From CAWJJM01 sp963843275 (GTDB lineage: Bacteria; Acidobacteriota; Thermoanaerobaculia; Multivoradales; JBCCEF01), in the NCBI GenBank assembly GCA_963843275.1, contig CAWJJM010000010.1:496001-560000 (forward strand): DNA of 64,000 bases, read 5' to 3'. The notes beneath the pieces were generated by a model. The model did not search any database. It saw only the letters and a program-made list of their open reading frames with translations, and had not been told where the DNA came from. This document shows, in pieces, positions 36,295-44,450 of the stretch (the stretch's first letter is position 1; each line of letters starts with the position of its first letter). The translations under genes were made by a program, and so were the position numbers.

Positions 36295-37332
36295 GTGCGA
36301 CCCGTACCGACGATCTTCGTCCTTTTGGCTCTCACCGCCTGCTCGCAGTGGCAGGTCGAGACCCGGACCGTGATCCCCGACCCGGCGCCCTTCGGGGAGA
36401 GCGACGTGCGCTACGCCGACGACGACGTGCAACTGGCCGCCGCGCTCCTGATGCCGGCCGGCGGCGGCCCGTTCCCGGGCGCCGTGATCGTGCAGGGCTC
36501 GGGCGACAGCGACCGCACCAACGCCTGGTCGCGGGAGTTTGCCGAGGCGATGGCGCGGCGCGGCATCGCCGTGCTGCTGACCGACAAGCGGGGCTCCGGC
36601 GCCTCGGGGGGCGACTGGCGGACGGCCGACTTCTCCGATCTCGCCGCCGACGCGCTGGCCGGCGTGCGCTTCCTCGCCGGCCGACCGCGGGTGAGCGCCA
36701 ACCACGTCGGGCTCGTCGGGCTGAGCCAGGGGGGAATGGTGGTGCCGCTGGCGGCCGACGGCGCTCCCGACGTGGACTTCGTGGTCGACGTCTCCGGGGC
36801 GGCCACGACGGTCGCCGAGCAGCTCGATCACGAGATGCGCAACACCTTCCGGCAGGCCGGGCTGGGGCCGGAACAGGTCGAGGCCGGAATGCACCTCCAG
36901 GCGCTCGCCACCCGCTACCTGCGGAACCGGGAGTGGGAGCCTTACCGGGCCGCGCTCGACGACGCGCTCGCGAGCCCGCTGGCGCCGGTCGCCAAGGGCT
37001 ATCCGTCCCGGCCGGACGCCTGGGAGTGGGACTTCTTCCGGGGGATCGGCGAGTACGATCCGCTGCCGCACTGGCGCGCCCTCCGCCAACCGGTGCTCGT
37101 GGTCTACGGCGAGCGCGACGAGCTGGACAACGTGCCGGTCGACGACAGCGTCGCGCGCCTGCACCGCGCCCTGGCCGGACACCGCGCCCCGGCGATCGTC
37201 CGCGTCTTCGCCGGCAGCGGCCACGCCCTCTACCCCCCGGACGCCAGCGAGCCCGGGGTGCGGTCCGACGTCCTCGACCTGCTGGTGTCGAAGATCCACT
37301 TCTTCACCCAGAACGAGGCCTCGTGGCGCTGA
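36295..37332 (+). CDS. Alpha/beta hydrolase lipoprotein
   Basis: A 345-residue exported esterase/peptidase-like hydrolase. The lipobox LLALTAC (Cys16) marks a lipoprotein. The fold is that of the dipeptidyl-peptidase/acetyl-xylan-esterase-like group: QGSGDSDRTNAW near the oxyanion hole, LTDKRGSGASGGDW, the nucleophile Ser in VGLVGLSQGGMVVPLA (about 143), an Asp in VVYGERDELDNVPVDD and a His in FAGSGHALYPPD. The start is GTG at 36295 after CGAGGAGGCCCCAC; a TACGCT hexamer lies 29 bases before it. It is divergent from the AraC regulator. Substrate unknown. Confidence 0.82.
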   Translation: MRPVPTIFVLLALTACSQWQVETRTVIPDPAPFGESDVRYADDDVQLAAALLMPAGGGPFPGAVIVQGSGDSDRTNAWSREFAEAMARRGIAVLLTDKRGSGASGGDWRTADFSDLAADALAGVRFLAGRPRVSANHVGLVGLSQGGMVVPLAADGAPDVDFVVDVSGAATTVAEQLDHEMRNTFRQAGLGPEQVEAGMHLQALATRYLRNREWEPYRAALDDALASPLAPVAKGYPSRPDAWEWDFFRGIGEYDPLPHWRALRQPVLVVYGERDELDNVPVDDSVARLHRALAGHRAPAIVRVFAGSGHALYPPDASEPGVRSDVLDLLVSKIHFFTQNEASWR

Positions 37333-37377
37333 CGCGGCCGGCGCCGGCGCGGCCGACTTGCTAAGCTCCGCCGCATC

Positions 37378-37554
37378 GTGCCGAGCCCACCGATCGGTCC
37401 GCCGCCGCGCCCCGCGCCGGCGCGGCGCCGCGACCCCGAGCGGCTGATGCGCACCTGCCCGGTGTGCGGCAAGGCGCTCGCCGAGCGCAAGTGCAAGCTG
37501 TTCTGTCCCGACCCGGTGTGCGGCTACTTCCTCTCCTGCGCCGATTTCTACTGA
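37378..37554 (+). CDS. Tiny cysteine-rich zinc-ribbon protein
   Basis: A 58-residue protein that length filters would miss. After a Pro/Arg-rich start it has the compact cysteine core MRTCPVCGKALAERKCKLF, then CPDPVCGYFLSCADFY to the stop. Cysteines fall at 27, 30, 39, 43, 48 and 54, enough for one zinc site and perhaps two. Similar short proteins of the form CPxCGKxLxERKCKLxCPxxxCGYxxSC occur in several phyla; I know of no assigned function. The start could be GTG at 37378 (11 bases after a TAAGCT element) or the ATG at 37447, which leaves only the cysteine core. The methyltransferase follows after one base, so the two are probably co-translated. Confidence 0.72.
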   Translation: MPSPPIGPPPRPAPARRRDPERLMRTCPVCGKALAERKCKLFCPDPVCGYFLSCADFY

Positions 37555-37555
37555 G

Positions 37556-38368
37556 TTGAACGACGCCGCGCTGGAACGCTTCTACGGCGTCTGCGCCGCC
37601 TACTACGACGCCGACTACGCCGCGGTCCCGCGACGCGACGACGTGGACCTCTACGTCGACCTGGCGCGGGAGCACGGCGGCCCCGTCCTCGAGATGGGCT
37701 GCGGCTCGGGGCGCGTGCTGCTGCCGGTGGCGCGGGCCGGCGTCGAGGTCACCGGCCTCGACCTGTCGGCGGCGATGCTCGACCGCCTGCGCGACAGCCT
37801 GGCGGCGGAGCCCGCGGCGGTGCGCCGGCGGGTGCGCCTGGTCGAGGGCGACCTGCGATCGGCGGACGCCGGCGGCCCGTTCGCGCTGGTGACCGCCCCC
37901 TTCCGGGTGGTCCAGCACCTGCTCGAGCGCGCCGACCAGCGCGCCTGGCTGCGCAACGCCGCCCGTCACCTTGCCCCCGGCGGCGCGCTGGTCTTCGACG
38001 TCTTCCAGCCCGACTTCGAGCAGATCGCCGACTCCCCTGCCGCCTCGATCGATCTCGAGCGCACCGACCCGGCGAGCGGCCGCACGGTGCGGCGGCTGGC
38101 GTGGGTGCACCACCGGCCGGAGGAGCAGGTCTTCGACCTCCGCTTCGAGTGGCTGACCGAGGCGCCCGGCGGCGGCGGCCGCGTGATCCAGGCGGCCGAG
38201 ACGACGGTGCGCTGGTTCACCCGCGCCGAGCTCGAGAACCTGCTCGAGCTCGAGGGACTGGCCGCGACCGAGGTGTGGGGTGACTTCGCCCGCACGCCGT
38301 TCGGGCCCGGCGCCGAGGAGATCGTGGTGCGGGCGCGGCGGGCGCCCGCGCAGCGCCCCGGGGGGTGA
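37556..38368 (+). CDS. Class I SAM-dependent methyltransferase
   Basis: A 270-residue small-molecule-type methyltransferase. Motif I is GPVLEMGCGSGRVLLPVAR (about 42-60), followed by VEVTGLDLSAAMLDRLRDSL (acidic Asp for the SAM ribose), and FALVTAPFRVVQHLLE as motif III. The C-terminal part, VRWFTRAELENLLELEGL, is the common substrate-domain beta hairpin of the UbiE/CcbJ-like group. The TTG at 37556 is the only start codon close to the upstream stop, one base away from the zinc-ribbon gene. The methyl acceptor is unknown. Confidence 0.82.
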   Translation: MNDAALERFYGVCAAYYDADYAAVPRRDDVDLYVDLAREHGGPVLEMGCGSGRVLLPVARAGVEVTGLDLSAAMLDRLRDSLAAEPAAVRRRVRLVEGDLRSADAGGPFALVTAPFRVVQHLLERADQRAWLRNAARHLAPGGALVFDVFQPDFEQIADSPAASIDLERTDPASGRTVRRLAWVHHRPEEQVFDLRFEWLTEAPGGGGRVIQAAETTVRWFTRAELENLLELEGLAATEVWGDFARTPFGPGAEEIVVRARRAPAQRPGG

Positions 38369-38424
38369 GACCCGGGGATGCCCCGCCGGCCGCCGGACCG
38401 CTCCCGTCCCACGGCGGACGATCC

Positions 38425-39123
38425 TCACCCCTGGGCCGGGTCCCGTGCGGACGGCGGATCCCAGACCGCCACCTCGGAGAGCGGCTTGCGGGTCAGGTCG
38501 GGCACCTCGGCGTCGACCGCCGGGTGGCCGATGGGGAAGAGGATGTAGGGCCTCTCGTTGGCGGGACGGCCGAGGATCTTCGCCAGGAACCGCATCGGGG
38601 ACGGGGTGTGGGTGAGGGTGGCGAGCCCCATCTCGTGCAGCGCCGCGATGAACAGCCCGCAGGCGATCCCGACGCTCTCCTTGACGTAGTAGTTCTTGCG
38701 CTTGGCGCCGTCCGGCGTGACGCCGTAGAGCTCCTCGAAGACCACCACCAGCCAGGGCGCCGTCTCCAGGTGCGGCTTGCGCCAGTCGGTGCCCAGCGGG
38801 GCCAGCGCCTCCAGCCACTCGGGCGGGAAGCGCCCGCCCTCGTAGTTGCGGCGCTCCTCCTCCTCGGCGGCGCGGCGGATGCGCCGCTTGATCGCCGGGT
38901 CGGAGACGGCGACGAAGCGCCACGGCTGGCGGTGGGCGCCGGAGGGCGCGGTCGACGCCGCGCGGATGGCCAGCTCGACCAGCTCGCGCGGCACCGGGTC
39001 GGGCGCGAAGTCGCGCACGCTGCGGCGGCGGTCCATCCGCGCGTACAGCTCGCGGGCCCGGCGCAGCATCTCGTCGTCCGCGACCCGCGGCGGCCGGTAG
39101 GGCAGGAACCCCGGCGCCGTCAC
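38425..39123 (-). CDS. Nitroreductase-fold protein of the iodotyrosine deiodinase type
   Basis: A 232-residue FMN flavoprotein. RRSVRDFAPDPVPRELVELA and APSGAHRQPWRFVAVSDP match the nitroreductase fold, and EEEERRNYEGGRFPPEWLEA, DWRKPHLETAPWLVVVFEEL and THTPSPMRFLAKILGRPANE match the iodotyrosine deiodinase subfamily, in which the active-site lid closes over the amino acid zwitterion of a halotyrosine. Bacterial members reductively dehalogenate iodo- or bromotyrosine in vitro; the in vivo role is open. The start GTG overlaps the end of an aromatic-amino-acid-decarboxylase-like gene as GTGA, which supports a function on an aromatic amino acid. Confidence 0.85.
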   Translation of the reverse strand: MTAPGFLPYRPPRVADDEMLRRARELYARMDRRRSVRDFAPDPVPRELVELAIRAASTAPSGAHRQPWRFVAVSDPAIKRRIRRAAEEEERRNYEGGRFPPEWLEALAPLGTDWRKPHLETAPWLVVVFEELYGVTPDGAKRKNYYVKESVGIACGLFIAALHEMGLATLTHTPSPMRFLAKILGRPANERPYILFPIGHPAVDAEVPDLTRKPLSEVAVWDPPSARDPAQG

Positions 39124-40570
39124 GCCGGATCCCCCCGCCCGCGGCCAGCCGCTCCGCGCTCGCCGCGATGCGCTCCCACAGCGCCTCGAGGTGCTCCTCG
39201 GTGGTCCGCAGGTTGCCGATCGCCACCCGCAGGACGTAACGCTCGCGCAGCACCGTGTGCGAGAGCAGGAAGCGCCCGTCGGCGTTGATCTCGGCGAGCA
39301 GACGCCGGTTGCCGGCGTCGTCGCCGCGGGAGCGGAAGCACACCACCGAGAACGGCACCGGCGCCGCCAGCTCGAGCTGCGGGTGGGCCTCGATCCGCGC
39401 GGCCAGCCGCTGCGCCCAGGCGCAGTGCTGGCGGATCCGCCGGCGCAGCCCCTCGGCCCCGAAGGCGCGGAGCACCATCCATAGCTTCAGGGCCCGGAAG
39501 CGCCGCCCGAGCTGGAAGCCGAGGTCCATCAGGTTGGTCACCTCCTGCTCCTCGGTGGCCAGGTACTCGGGCACCAGGGAGAACGCCGCCCGCAGCACCT
39601 CGGGGTGGCGAGCGTAGAGCAGCGAGCAGTCGATCGGGGTGAACAGCCACTTGTGCGGGTTGGTGACGATCGAGTCGGCGCGCTCGATGCCGGCGAGGGC
39701 CCGGCGGTGCTCGGGGCAGATCGCGGCCGAGCCGGCGTAGGCGGCGTCGACGTGCAGCCAGACGCCCTCCCGCGCGCACAGGTCGGCCACCTCGGGCAAC
39801 GGATCGACGCTGGTCGTGGAGGTGGTGCCGGCGGTGGCCACCACCGCCATCGGCACCCGGCCGGCCGCGCGGTCGGCGGCGAGCGCCGCGGCGAGGGCGG
39901 CGGGGTCGAGGCGGAAGGCGTCGTCGCTCGCCACCCGGCGGACGTTCTCCTGGCCCACGCCGAGGACGATCGCGGCCTTGTCGACGGACGAGTGCGCCTG
40001 GTCGGAGGCGTAGACCACCAGCGGCGGCAGGTCGTCGCGGCCGGCCAGGCCGCGCCGGCGCACGTCGGCGCCCGGCCGCGCCCGCAGCTCGTGGCGGGCG
40101 GCGGCGAGCGCCACCAGGGTGCTCGACGACGCGGTGTCGTTGATGTGCCCGCGGAAGCCGGCGGGCAGGTCGAGGAGCTGGCGCACCCAGTCGCACACCC
40201 GCTCCTCGAGCTCGGTCGCCGCCGGCGAGGTCCGCCACAGCATGGCGTTGACGTTGAGGGCGGCGGTCAAGGTCTCGGCGGCGACGCCGGGCGCCGAGCC
40301 GGTGATGGCGAAGTAGGCGAGGAACCCCGGGTGGTTCCAGTGGGTGAGGGCGGGCTCGATCAGGCGGCGGTAGTCGTCGAGGATGCGCTCCATCGGCTCG
40401 GCGTCCTCCGGCGCCGAGGCGGGCAGCCGCGCCGCCACCTCGCCGGGCGCCACCGGCGGCAGGACCGGGTAGCGGCCGACCCGCTCGAGGTAGTCGGCCG
40501 CCAGGTCGGCGGCCCGGTGCAGGGCCTCCCGCGCCGCGGCGGGAGGGAGGTCTCCGGTCGTCGAGGACAT
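39120..40570 (-). CDS. Group II PLP-dependent amino acid decarboxylase (aromatic type), frame slip near the 3' end
   Basis: About 483 residues once corrected. It resembles aromatic L-amino-acid decarboxylases: LIEPALTHWNHPGFLAYFAI, FRGHINDTASSSTLVALAAA, VYASDQAHSSVDKAAIVLG, the Asp in HVDAAYAGSAAICPEHR, and the cofactor lysine in VTNPHKWLFTPIDCSLLY (about 310). The C-terminal part is typical (LRVAIGNLRTTEEHLEALWE). In the read frame no stop occurs at the expected end and translation would run on for hundreds of nonsense codons; one missing base in a run of six C on the plus strand near 39135 would restore a TGA at 39120 that overlaps the nitroreductase GTG. Start ATG 40570, seven bases from a TATGAT element. 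Substrate is unproven. Confidence 0.85.
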
Positions 40571-40576
40571 GGCCCG

Positions 40577-40582
40577 ATCATA
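40577..40582 (-). promoter_or_regulatory. Possible -10 element for the decarboxylase operon
   Basis: TATGAT on the minus strand ends seven bases before the decarboxylase ATG. It directly follows the T-rich tail of the terminator hairpin of the upstream gene, so a terminator and the next promoter are packed together. A transcript from here would be almost leaderless. Confidence 0.35.
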
Positions 40583-40620
40583 GAGAAAGCGCCCGCCGGG
40601 GAAGATCCCGGCGGGCGCTC
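40583..40620 (-). terminator. Rho-independent terminator after the SurA/DsbA fusion gene
   Basis: On the minus strand AGCGCCCGCCGGG and CCCGGCGGGCGCT pair perfectly (13 bp) around a 6-base loop and are followed by TTTCTCT. The hairpin starts 28 bases after the stop codon of the gene at 40648. This is the clearest intrinsic terminator in the window. Confidence 0.85.
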
Positions 40621-40647
40621 GTGACCAGCGGCGGAGGCGGACGGCGC

Positions 40648-41766
40648 CTAGTCGGTGGCGTTCTTCCGCGCCAGCTCGGCGTCGATCACCTGGGCCATGT
40701 TCTCGTACGGCACCGCTCCGGACACCGGGATGCCGTTGATGAACATCGCCGGCGTGCCGTTGACGCCCGCCTCGCTGCCCGCCTGCAGGTCGGCGTGGAC
40801 CTCGTCGGCGAACTGGCCGGAGTCCAGGCACTGGTCGAACTTCGTGCTGTCGAGACCGAGCGCCGCCGCCTTCTTCTTCAGCCCCTCGACGCTCAGCCCC
40901 TTCTGGTCGGCGAACATCGCGTCGTGCATCTCCCAGAACTTGCCCTGGTCGCGGGCGCACAGCGAGGCCTCGGCGGCCTTCTGGGCGTTCGGGTGGATGT
41001 TGAGCGGGAACTGGCGGAAGACCAGCCGCACCTTGTCGCCGTAGTTCTCCATCACCTGTTCCAGGGTGGGCTCCACGCGGCTGCAGAACGGGCACTGGAA
41101 GTCGGAGAACTCGACGATCGTGATCGGCGCGTCCTCGGGCCCGCGGGCCGGACCGGTGGCCGCCACCTCGGTGCGCGGGGGCTCGAGCAGGTAGGCGACG
41201 TCGTACTTCGCCTCCAGCTTCTTGTAGAAGTTGCCCTCGGCCTCCTGGCGCCGCTGCTGCTCGAGGTACTGGCGGATCTGCGGCCCGATCTGCTCGAGCG
41301 TCCGGTTGCCGATGCGCGCCCGGTTCTGCTCGAAGAAGCTGCTGACGTCCTCGTCGGTCACCGGCGCGATGCTGTTCTCCAGCTCGCTCGCCAGGTAGTC
41401 GTCGGTCGACTCGCCCGCCTTGGCCGCCTCGGCGGCGACGAGCTTCTGGTGCACCATGTCCTCGAGGGTCGAGTGCAGCGCCTGGTAGCGGCTCTGGTTC
41501 GCCTGGAGCTGGCACTGGCGGAGCTGGGCGTCGACCTGGTCGAGCTGGTCGGAGGCGCCCTGCTCGAGCTCGGCGCGGGTGATCTTCTGGCCGGCGGCGG
41601 TCGCCACCACCTCGTCGCCGGAGGTGGCGCTCGGGGTGGCGCTCGCGCCGCTCTGCTGCGCGCAGGCGGGCACCGCCACGGCCAGCACCGCCAACACCGC
41701 CAGCGTGGCCAGCGGCGCCGGCAGCGGCCGCCGGACGCGGCGCACGATCTCGGACGTCGGATGCAT
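40648..41766 (-). CDS. Lipoprotein with SurA-like domain fused to DsbA-type thioredoxin domain
   Basis: A 372-residue exported protein. A lipobox (AVAVPAC, Cys35) follows the signal segment. Residues 48-190 resemble the SurA/PpiD N-terminal chaperone domain (VVATAAGQKITRAELEQGAS, HSTLEDMVHQKLVAAEAAK). Residues 205-372 are a DsbA-like thioredoxin fold with the active site CPFC in EFSDFQCPFCSRVEPTLEQV and the cis-proline loop in GVNGTPAMFINGIPVSG. It should catalyse disulfide formation or isomerisation in the periplasm while its front domain holds unfolded clients. The ATG at 41766 follows AGGAGAGATCG. The gene ends in a strong terminator. Confidence 0.85.
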   Translation of the reverse strand: MHPTSEIVRRVRRPLPAPLATLAVLAVLAVAVPACAQQSGASATPSATSGDEVVATAAGQKITRAELEQGASDQLDQVDAQLRQCQLQANQSRYQALHSTLEDMVHQKLVAAEAAKAGESTDDYLASELENSIAPVTDEDVSSFFEQNRARIGNRTLEQIGPQIRQYLEQQRRQEAEGNFYKKLEAKYDVAYLLEPPRTEVAATGPARGPEDAPITIVEFSDFQCPFCSRVEPTLEQVMENYGDKVRLVFRQFPLNIHPNAQKAAEASLCARDQGKFWEMHDAMFADQKGLSVEGLKKKAAALGLDSTKFDQCLDSGQFADEVHADLQAGSEAGVNGTPAMFINGIPVSGAVPYENMAQVIDAELARKNATD

Positions 41767-41916
41767 CGATCTCTCCTTGTTCAGGTGGTAGGGAACGGGA
41801 TTCGTGTGAAGTCTGTCGTCGCTCGTCCTCGCGGGAGGGCGGCAGGCGCCCGCGGCGCACGGCTGGCGCGCGGCACTTGCAACTCGCGGTCGCCGCCGCC
41901 TATTCCGGACCCTCTC

Positions 41917-42777
41917 TCAGCCCGGAGGGGCGCCCGGCGTCAGGTGGCGGCAGACCAGGCCCTCGAGGATGCGGTCCGCGGGGATGCCACGGAGCCGCAG
42001 GGGGGCGGCGTCGAGCAGGGCGGCTGCCAGCTCGAGGAGCGGGCGGCGCAGCCGGGCCGGCAGCTCCGCGTCGCGCGCCGCCCGGGCCGCGACCGACGCC
42101 GCCAGGGCCCACGGCCGTCCCGCCCGCGGGTCGCTCCAACCGCCGGGGCCGGCGCCCGCCGCGGACAGCGCCTCGGCGGCCGCCAGCAGGTACACCGGCG
42201 CCCCCCGCTCCGCCCACGACGCGCAACAGGCGGCGAGGTCGGCGGCCAGCGGCGCCACCTCGGCGTCGGCGAGCGGCGCGGCGGGACCGAGGTAGACGGC
42301 GAGCGAGCGGCTGCGCAGGGTGGGCGAGAGATCGAACTGCGACGGCGCCAGCAGCAGGTGGTTGCGCGGCGCGCGGACCCCGGGCTCCTCGAGGGTCTTG
42401 AGCAGGGCGTCGGCGGCCTCCGCCGACAGCGTCTCGGCGCTGGCCACCGCGAAGACCTGCCCGCGCGCCTCGAACGGCGACATCTGGGCGACCCGCAGCA
42501 GCTCCCGGACGGCGTCGACCGAGGTGACCGTCTTCAGGTCCCTCTCCACCACGCGGAAGTCGGGATGGAAGACCGCCTCGTCGCCGCCCGGCCAGGCGAT
42601 GCGGCGGCAGTGGCGGCAGACGCCGCACGGCCGCGCGTCGAGCGCCGCCTCGCACAGCAGGGTGCGGGCGATCTCGAGCGCCGCCGAGCGCCGCGCCGCG
42701 TCGTCGCCGCCGTGCAGGATGACGGCCGGGTAGAGGTGCCCCCGCCGCGCCAGCTCGACCGCGCCCGCCGGGTTCAC
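41917..42777 (-). CDS. holB: DNA polymerase III delta-prime subunit (HolB-like)
   Basis: A 286-residue clamp-loader subunit. Near the start, PAVILHGGDDAARRSAALEI is a degenerate Walker A as in delta-prime, which does not hydrolyse ATP. The zinc module ARPCGVCRHCRRIAWPGGDE then HPDF is typical, followed by VDAVRELLRVAQMSPFEARG and EAADALLKTLEEPG (the SRC-like Leu-Lys-Thr-Leu-Glu-Glu-Pro signature). It helps load the sliding clamp at replication forks. The start GTG overlaps the tmk stop as GTGA, and tmk-holB is a common gene pair in bacteria, which supports the call. The C-terminal third is Ala-rich and poorly conserved. Confidence 0.88.
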   Translation of the reverse strand: MNPAGAVELARRGHLYPAVILHGGDDAARRSAALEIARTLLCEAALDARPCGVCRHCRRIAWPGGDEAVFHPDFRVVERDLKTVTSVDAVRELLRVAQMSPFEARGQVFAVASAETLSAEAADALLKTLEEPGVRAPRNHLLLAPSQFDLSPTLRSRSLAVYLGPAAPLADAEVAPLAADLAACCASWAERGAPVYLLAAAEALSAAGAGPGGWSDPRAGRPWALAASVAARAARDAELPARLRRPLLELAAALLDAAPLRLRGIPADRILEGLVCRHLTPGAPPG

Positions 42778-43451
42778 GGCGCCCCGCCCGCGCCCGGCCC
42801 GGCGCTCCGGCCCAGCGCCGGCAGCAGGTCCACCAGCGCCGCCGTCACCCGCCGCTCGGTCGTCGCCAGCGAGCCGGAGGAGTCGATCACCCGGAACCGC
42901 TCCGGCTCCGCGGCGGCGAGCTCGCGGAAGCCGTCGCGCACCCGGCGGTAGAAGCCGAGGTCCTCGGCGTCGAGGCGGTCGACGTCGCCGCGCCGCCGCC
43001 GGCCGTGCGAGTGGCCACGCTCCCGGGCCGCCTCGGGCGCCAGGTCGAAGAGCAGCGTGCGGTCGGGGCGGCGGCGGCCGGTGGCGATCTCGTCCAGCCG
43101 CTCGATCAGCTCCCGGGGCACGCCGCGTCCGCAGCCCTGGTAGGCCAGCGTCGAGTCGGTGAAGCGGTCACAGAGCACCGCCTCGCCGGACGCCAGCGCC
43201 GGCTCGATGACCTCGAGCAGGTGCTGCCGCCGGCTGGCGAACACCAGCAGCAGCTCCACCCGCCCGTCCGCCGGCCCGCCCTCGGCCGCCAGGAAGGCGC
43301 TCCGCACCACGTCCCCCAACGGCGTCCCGCCGGGCTCGTGGCTCACCCGGTGGGCCACTCCGAGGTCCGCCAGCCGCCGCGCCACCCGCAGCAGGTGGGT
43401 CGACTTGCCGCTGCCGTCGAGGCCCTCGAAGGTGATGAAAGGGGGCGCCAT
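42774..43451 (-). CDS. tmk: Thymidylate kinase
   Basis: A 225-residue kinase that converts dTMP to dTDP. P-loop FITFEGLDGSGKSTHLLRVA (about 5-24), the DRX motif VLCDRFTDSTLAYQGCGRGV, and the dTMP-binding HEPGGTPLGDVVRSAFL are all present; the lid region contains GHSHGRRRRGDVDRLDAEDL, which is longer and more basic than usual. The ATG at 43449-43451 (MAPPFITFEG) is chosen because the frame upstream is not conserved. TATCTT lies ten bases before it. It is followed by holB with a four-base overlap. Confidence 0.93.
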   Translation of the reverse strand: MAPPFITFEGLDGSGKSTHLLRVARRLADLGVAHRVSHEPGGTPLGDVVRSAFLAAEGGPADGRVELLLVFASRRQHLLEVIEPALASGEAVLCDRFTDSTLAYQGCGRGVPRELIERLDEIATGRRRPDRTLLFDLAPEAARERGHSHGRRRRGDVDRLDAEDLGFYRRVRDGFRELAAAEPERFRVIDSSGSLATTERRVTAALVDLLPALGRSAGPGAGGAP

Positions 43452-43681
43452 GGGGCGCCCAAGATAGCAGGTGAGAAGGCCGGCGGCGGCTTCCCGACGG
43501 GGCGTGGGCGGGGCCGCGGCGCGACTCCTCCGGGAGACCGCGACGCCCGCCGCCTCCACCTCCCGCGGCACGACCTCCCCGCTCGCCGCGCTCCGTCCCC
43601 CACGCCGCCCTCCTGCCGACCGCCCGCCGATCCCCCTGCGGACCGGCCCGGCCGCCGCCACGGCGCGGCTAGGATGGAGGG

Positions 43682-44416
43682 GTGCCGCCGCCCTCCCCGT
43701 TCTCCGCCCGCGCCATCCGCGGCGACGACCGCGGCTACGTCGCCTACCACGCTCCCCGCTTCGCCCACCTGCTCGCGCAGCTCGACGGGTCGGGACTGGA
43801 CGGCAGCTCGCGGCTGCTCGACGTCGGGCGCTCCCGGCTCACCGCGCTGCTCCACCAGCGCTTCGGCGTCCCGGTCGACTCGCTGGGCTTCGGCGCCGAC
43901 CACGACACCCCGGAGGGGCGGCACTGGGGCTTCGACCTCGAGCGGACGCAGCGGCAGGAGGACTGGCGCCGCGACCTGCCGCGCTACGACCTGGTGGTCC
44001 TCGCCGAGGTGCTCGAGCACCTGCACACCGCGCCGCAGCAGGTGCTGGGTTTCCTGCGCACGCTGATGCCCGACGGCGGGCGCCTGGTGCTGCAGACCCC
44101 CAACGCCGCCTCGCTCGCCAAGCGCCTCAAGCTGCTCGCCGGCCGCCACCCCTACGACATGATCCGCACCGACCCCCGCAACCCGGGCCATTTCCGCGAG
44201 TACACGCGGGGCGAGCTCGCGGCGCTCGCCGCGGCGACCGGGTTCACCGTCGAGGACTGCCGGACGCACTCCGACTTCGACGCCCGCTTCCCCCACGACG
44301 AGAGCGGGGCCCCCACCGGCCCCCGCCCCCTCGTCGGCACCCTCAAGAACCTCGTCTACCGCACCCTCCCCGCCCCCCTGCGCCCCGGCATCACCACCAT
44401 CTGGCGCGCTTCCTGA
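43682..44416 (+). CDS. Methyltransferase-fold protein with altered SAM motif
   Basis: A 244-residue protein of the class I methyltransferase fold. The usual motif I is changed: RLLDVGRSRLTALLHQRFG has DVGRSRL where DxGxGxG is expected. The rest is typical: LPRYDLVVLAEVLEHLHTAP (motif with the Leu-Glu-His of this family), LMPDGGRLVLQTPNAASLAK, and FREYTRGELAALAAATGFTV. It could bind SAM with an altered loop, or it may have lost activity. The GTG start follows GGATGGAGGG, and TAGGAT precedes it. It is monocistronic by position, with tmk divergent and a repeat-filled gap downstream. Confidence 0.75.
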   Translation: MPPPSPFSARAIRGDDRGYVAYHAPRFAHLLAQLDGSGLDGSSRLLDVGRSRLTALLHQRFGVPVDSLGFGADHDTPEGRHWGFDLERTQRQEDWRRDLPRYDLVVLAEVLEHLHTAPQQVLGFLRTLMPDGGRLVLQTPNAASLAKRLKLLAGRHPYDMIRTDPRNPGHFREYTRGELAALAAATGFTVEDCRTHSDFDARFPHDESGAPTGPRPLVGTLKNLVYRTLPAPLRPGITTIWRAS

Positions 44417-44450
44417 GCCCGGGAGCAGCCCCGCCGGCTTCCTCCCACCA

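Noticed and set aside
37361..41860. A 1499-codon minus-strand open frame
   Set aside because: Only its middle part (40570 to about 39130) is a protein family sequence, the decarboxylase; the rest is off-frame reading of neighbouring genes made possible by high GC and a likely missing base.
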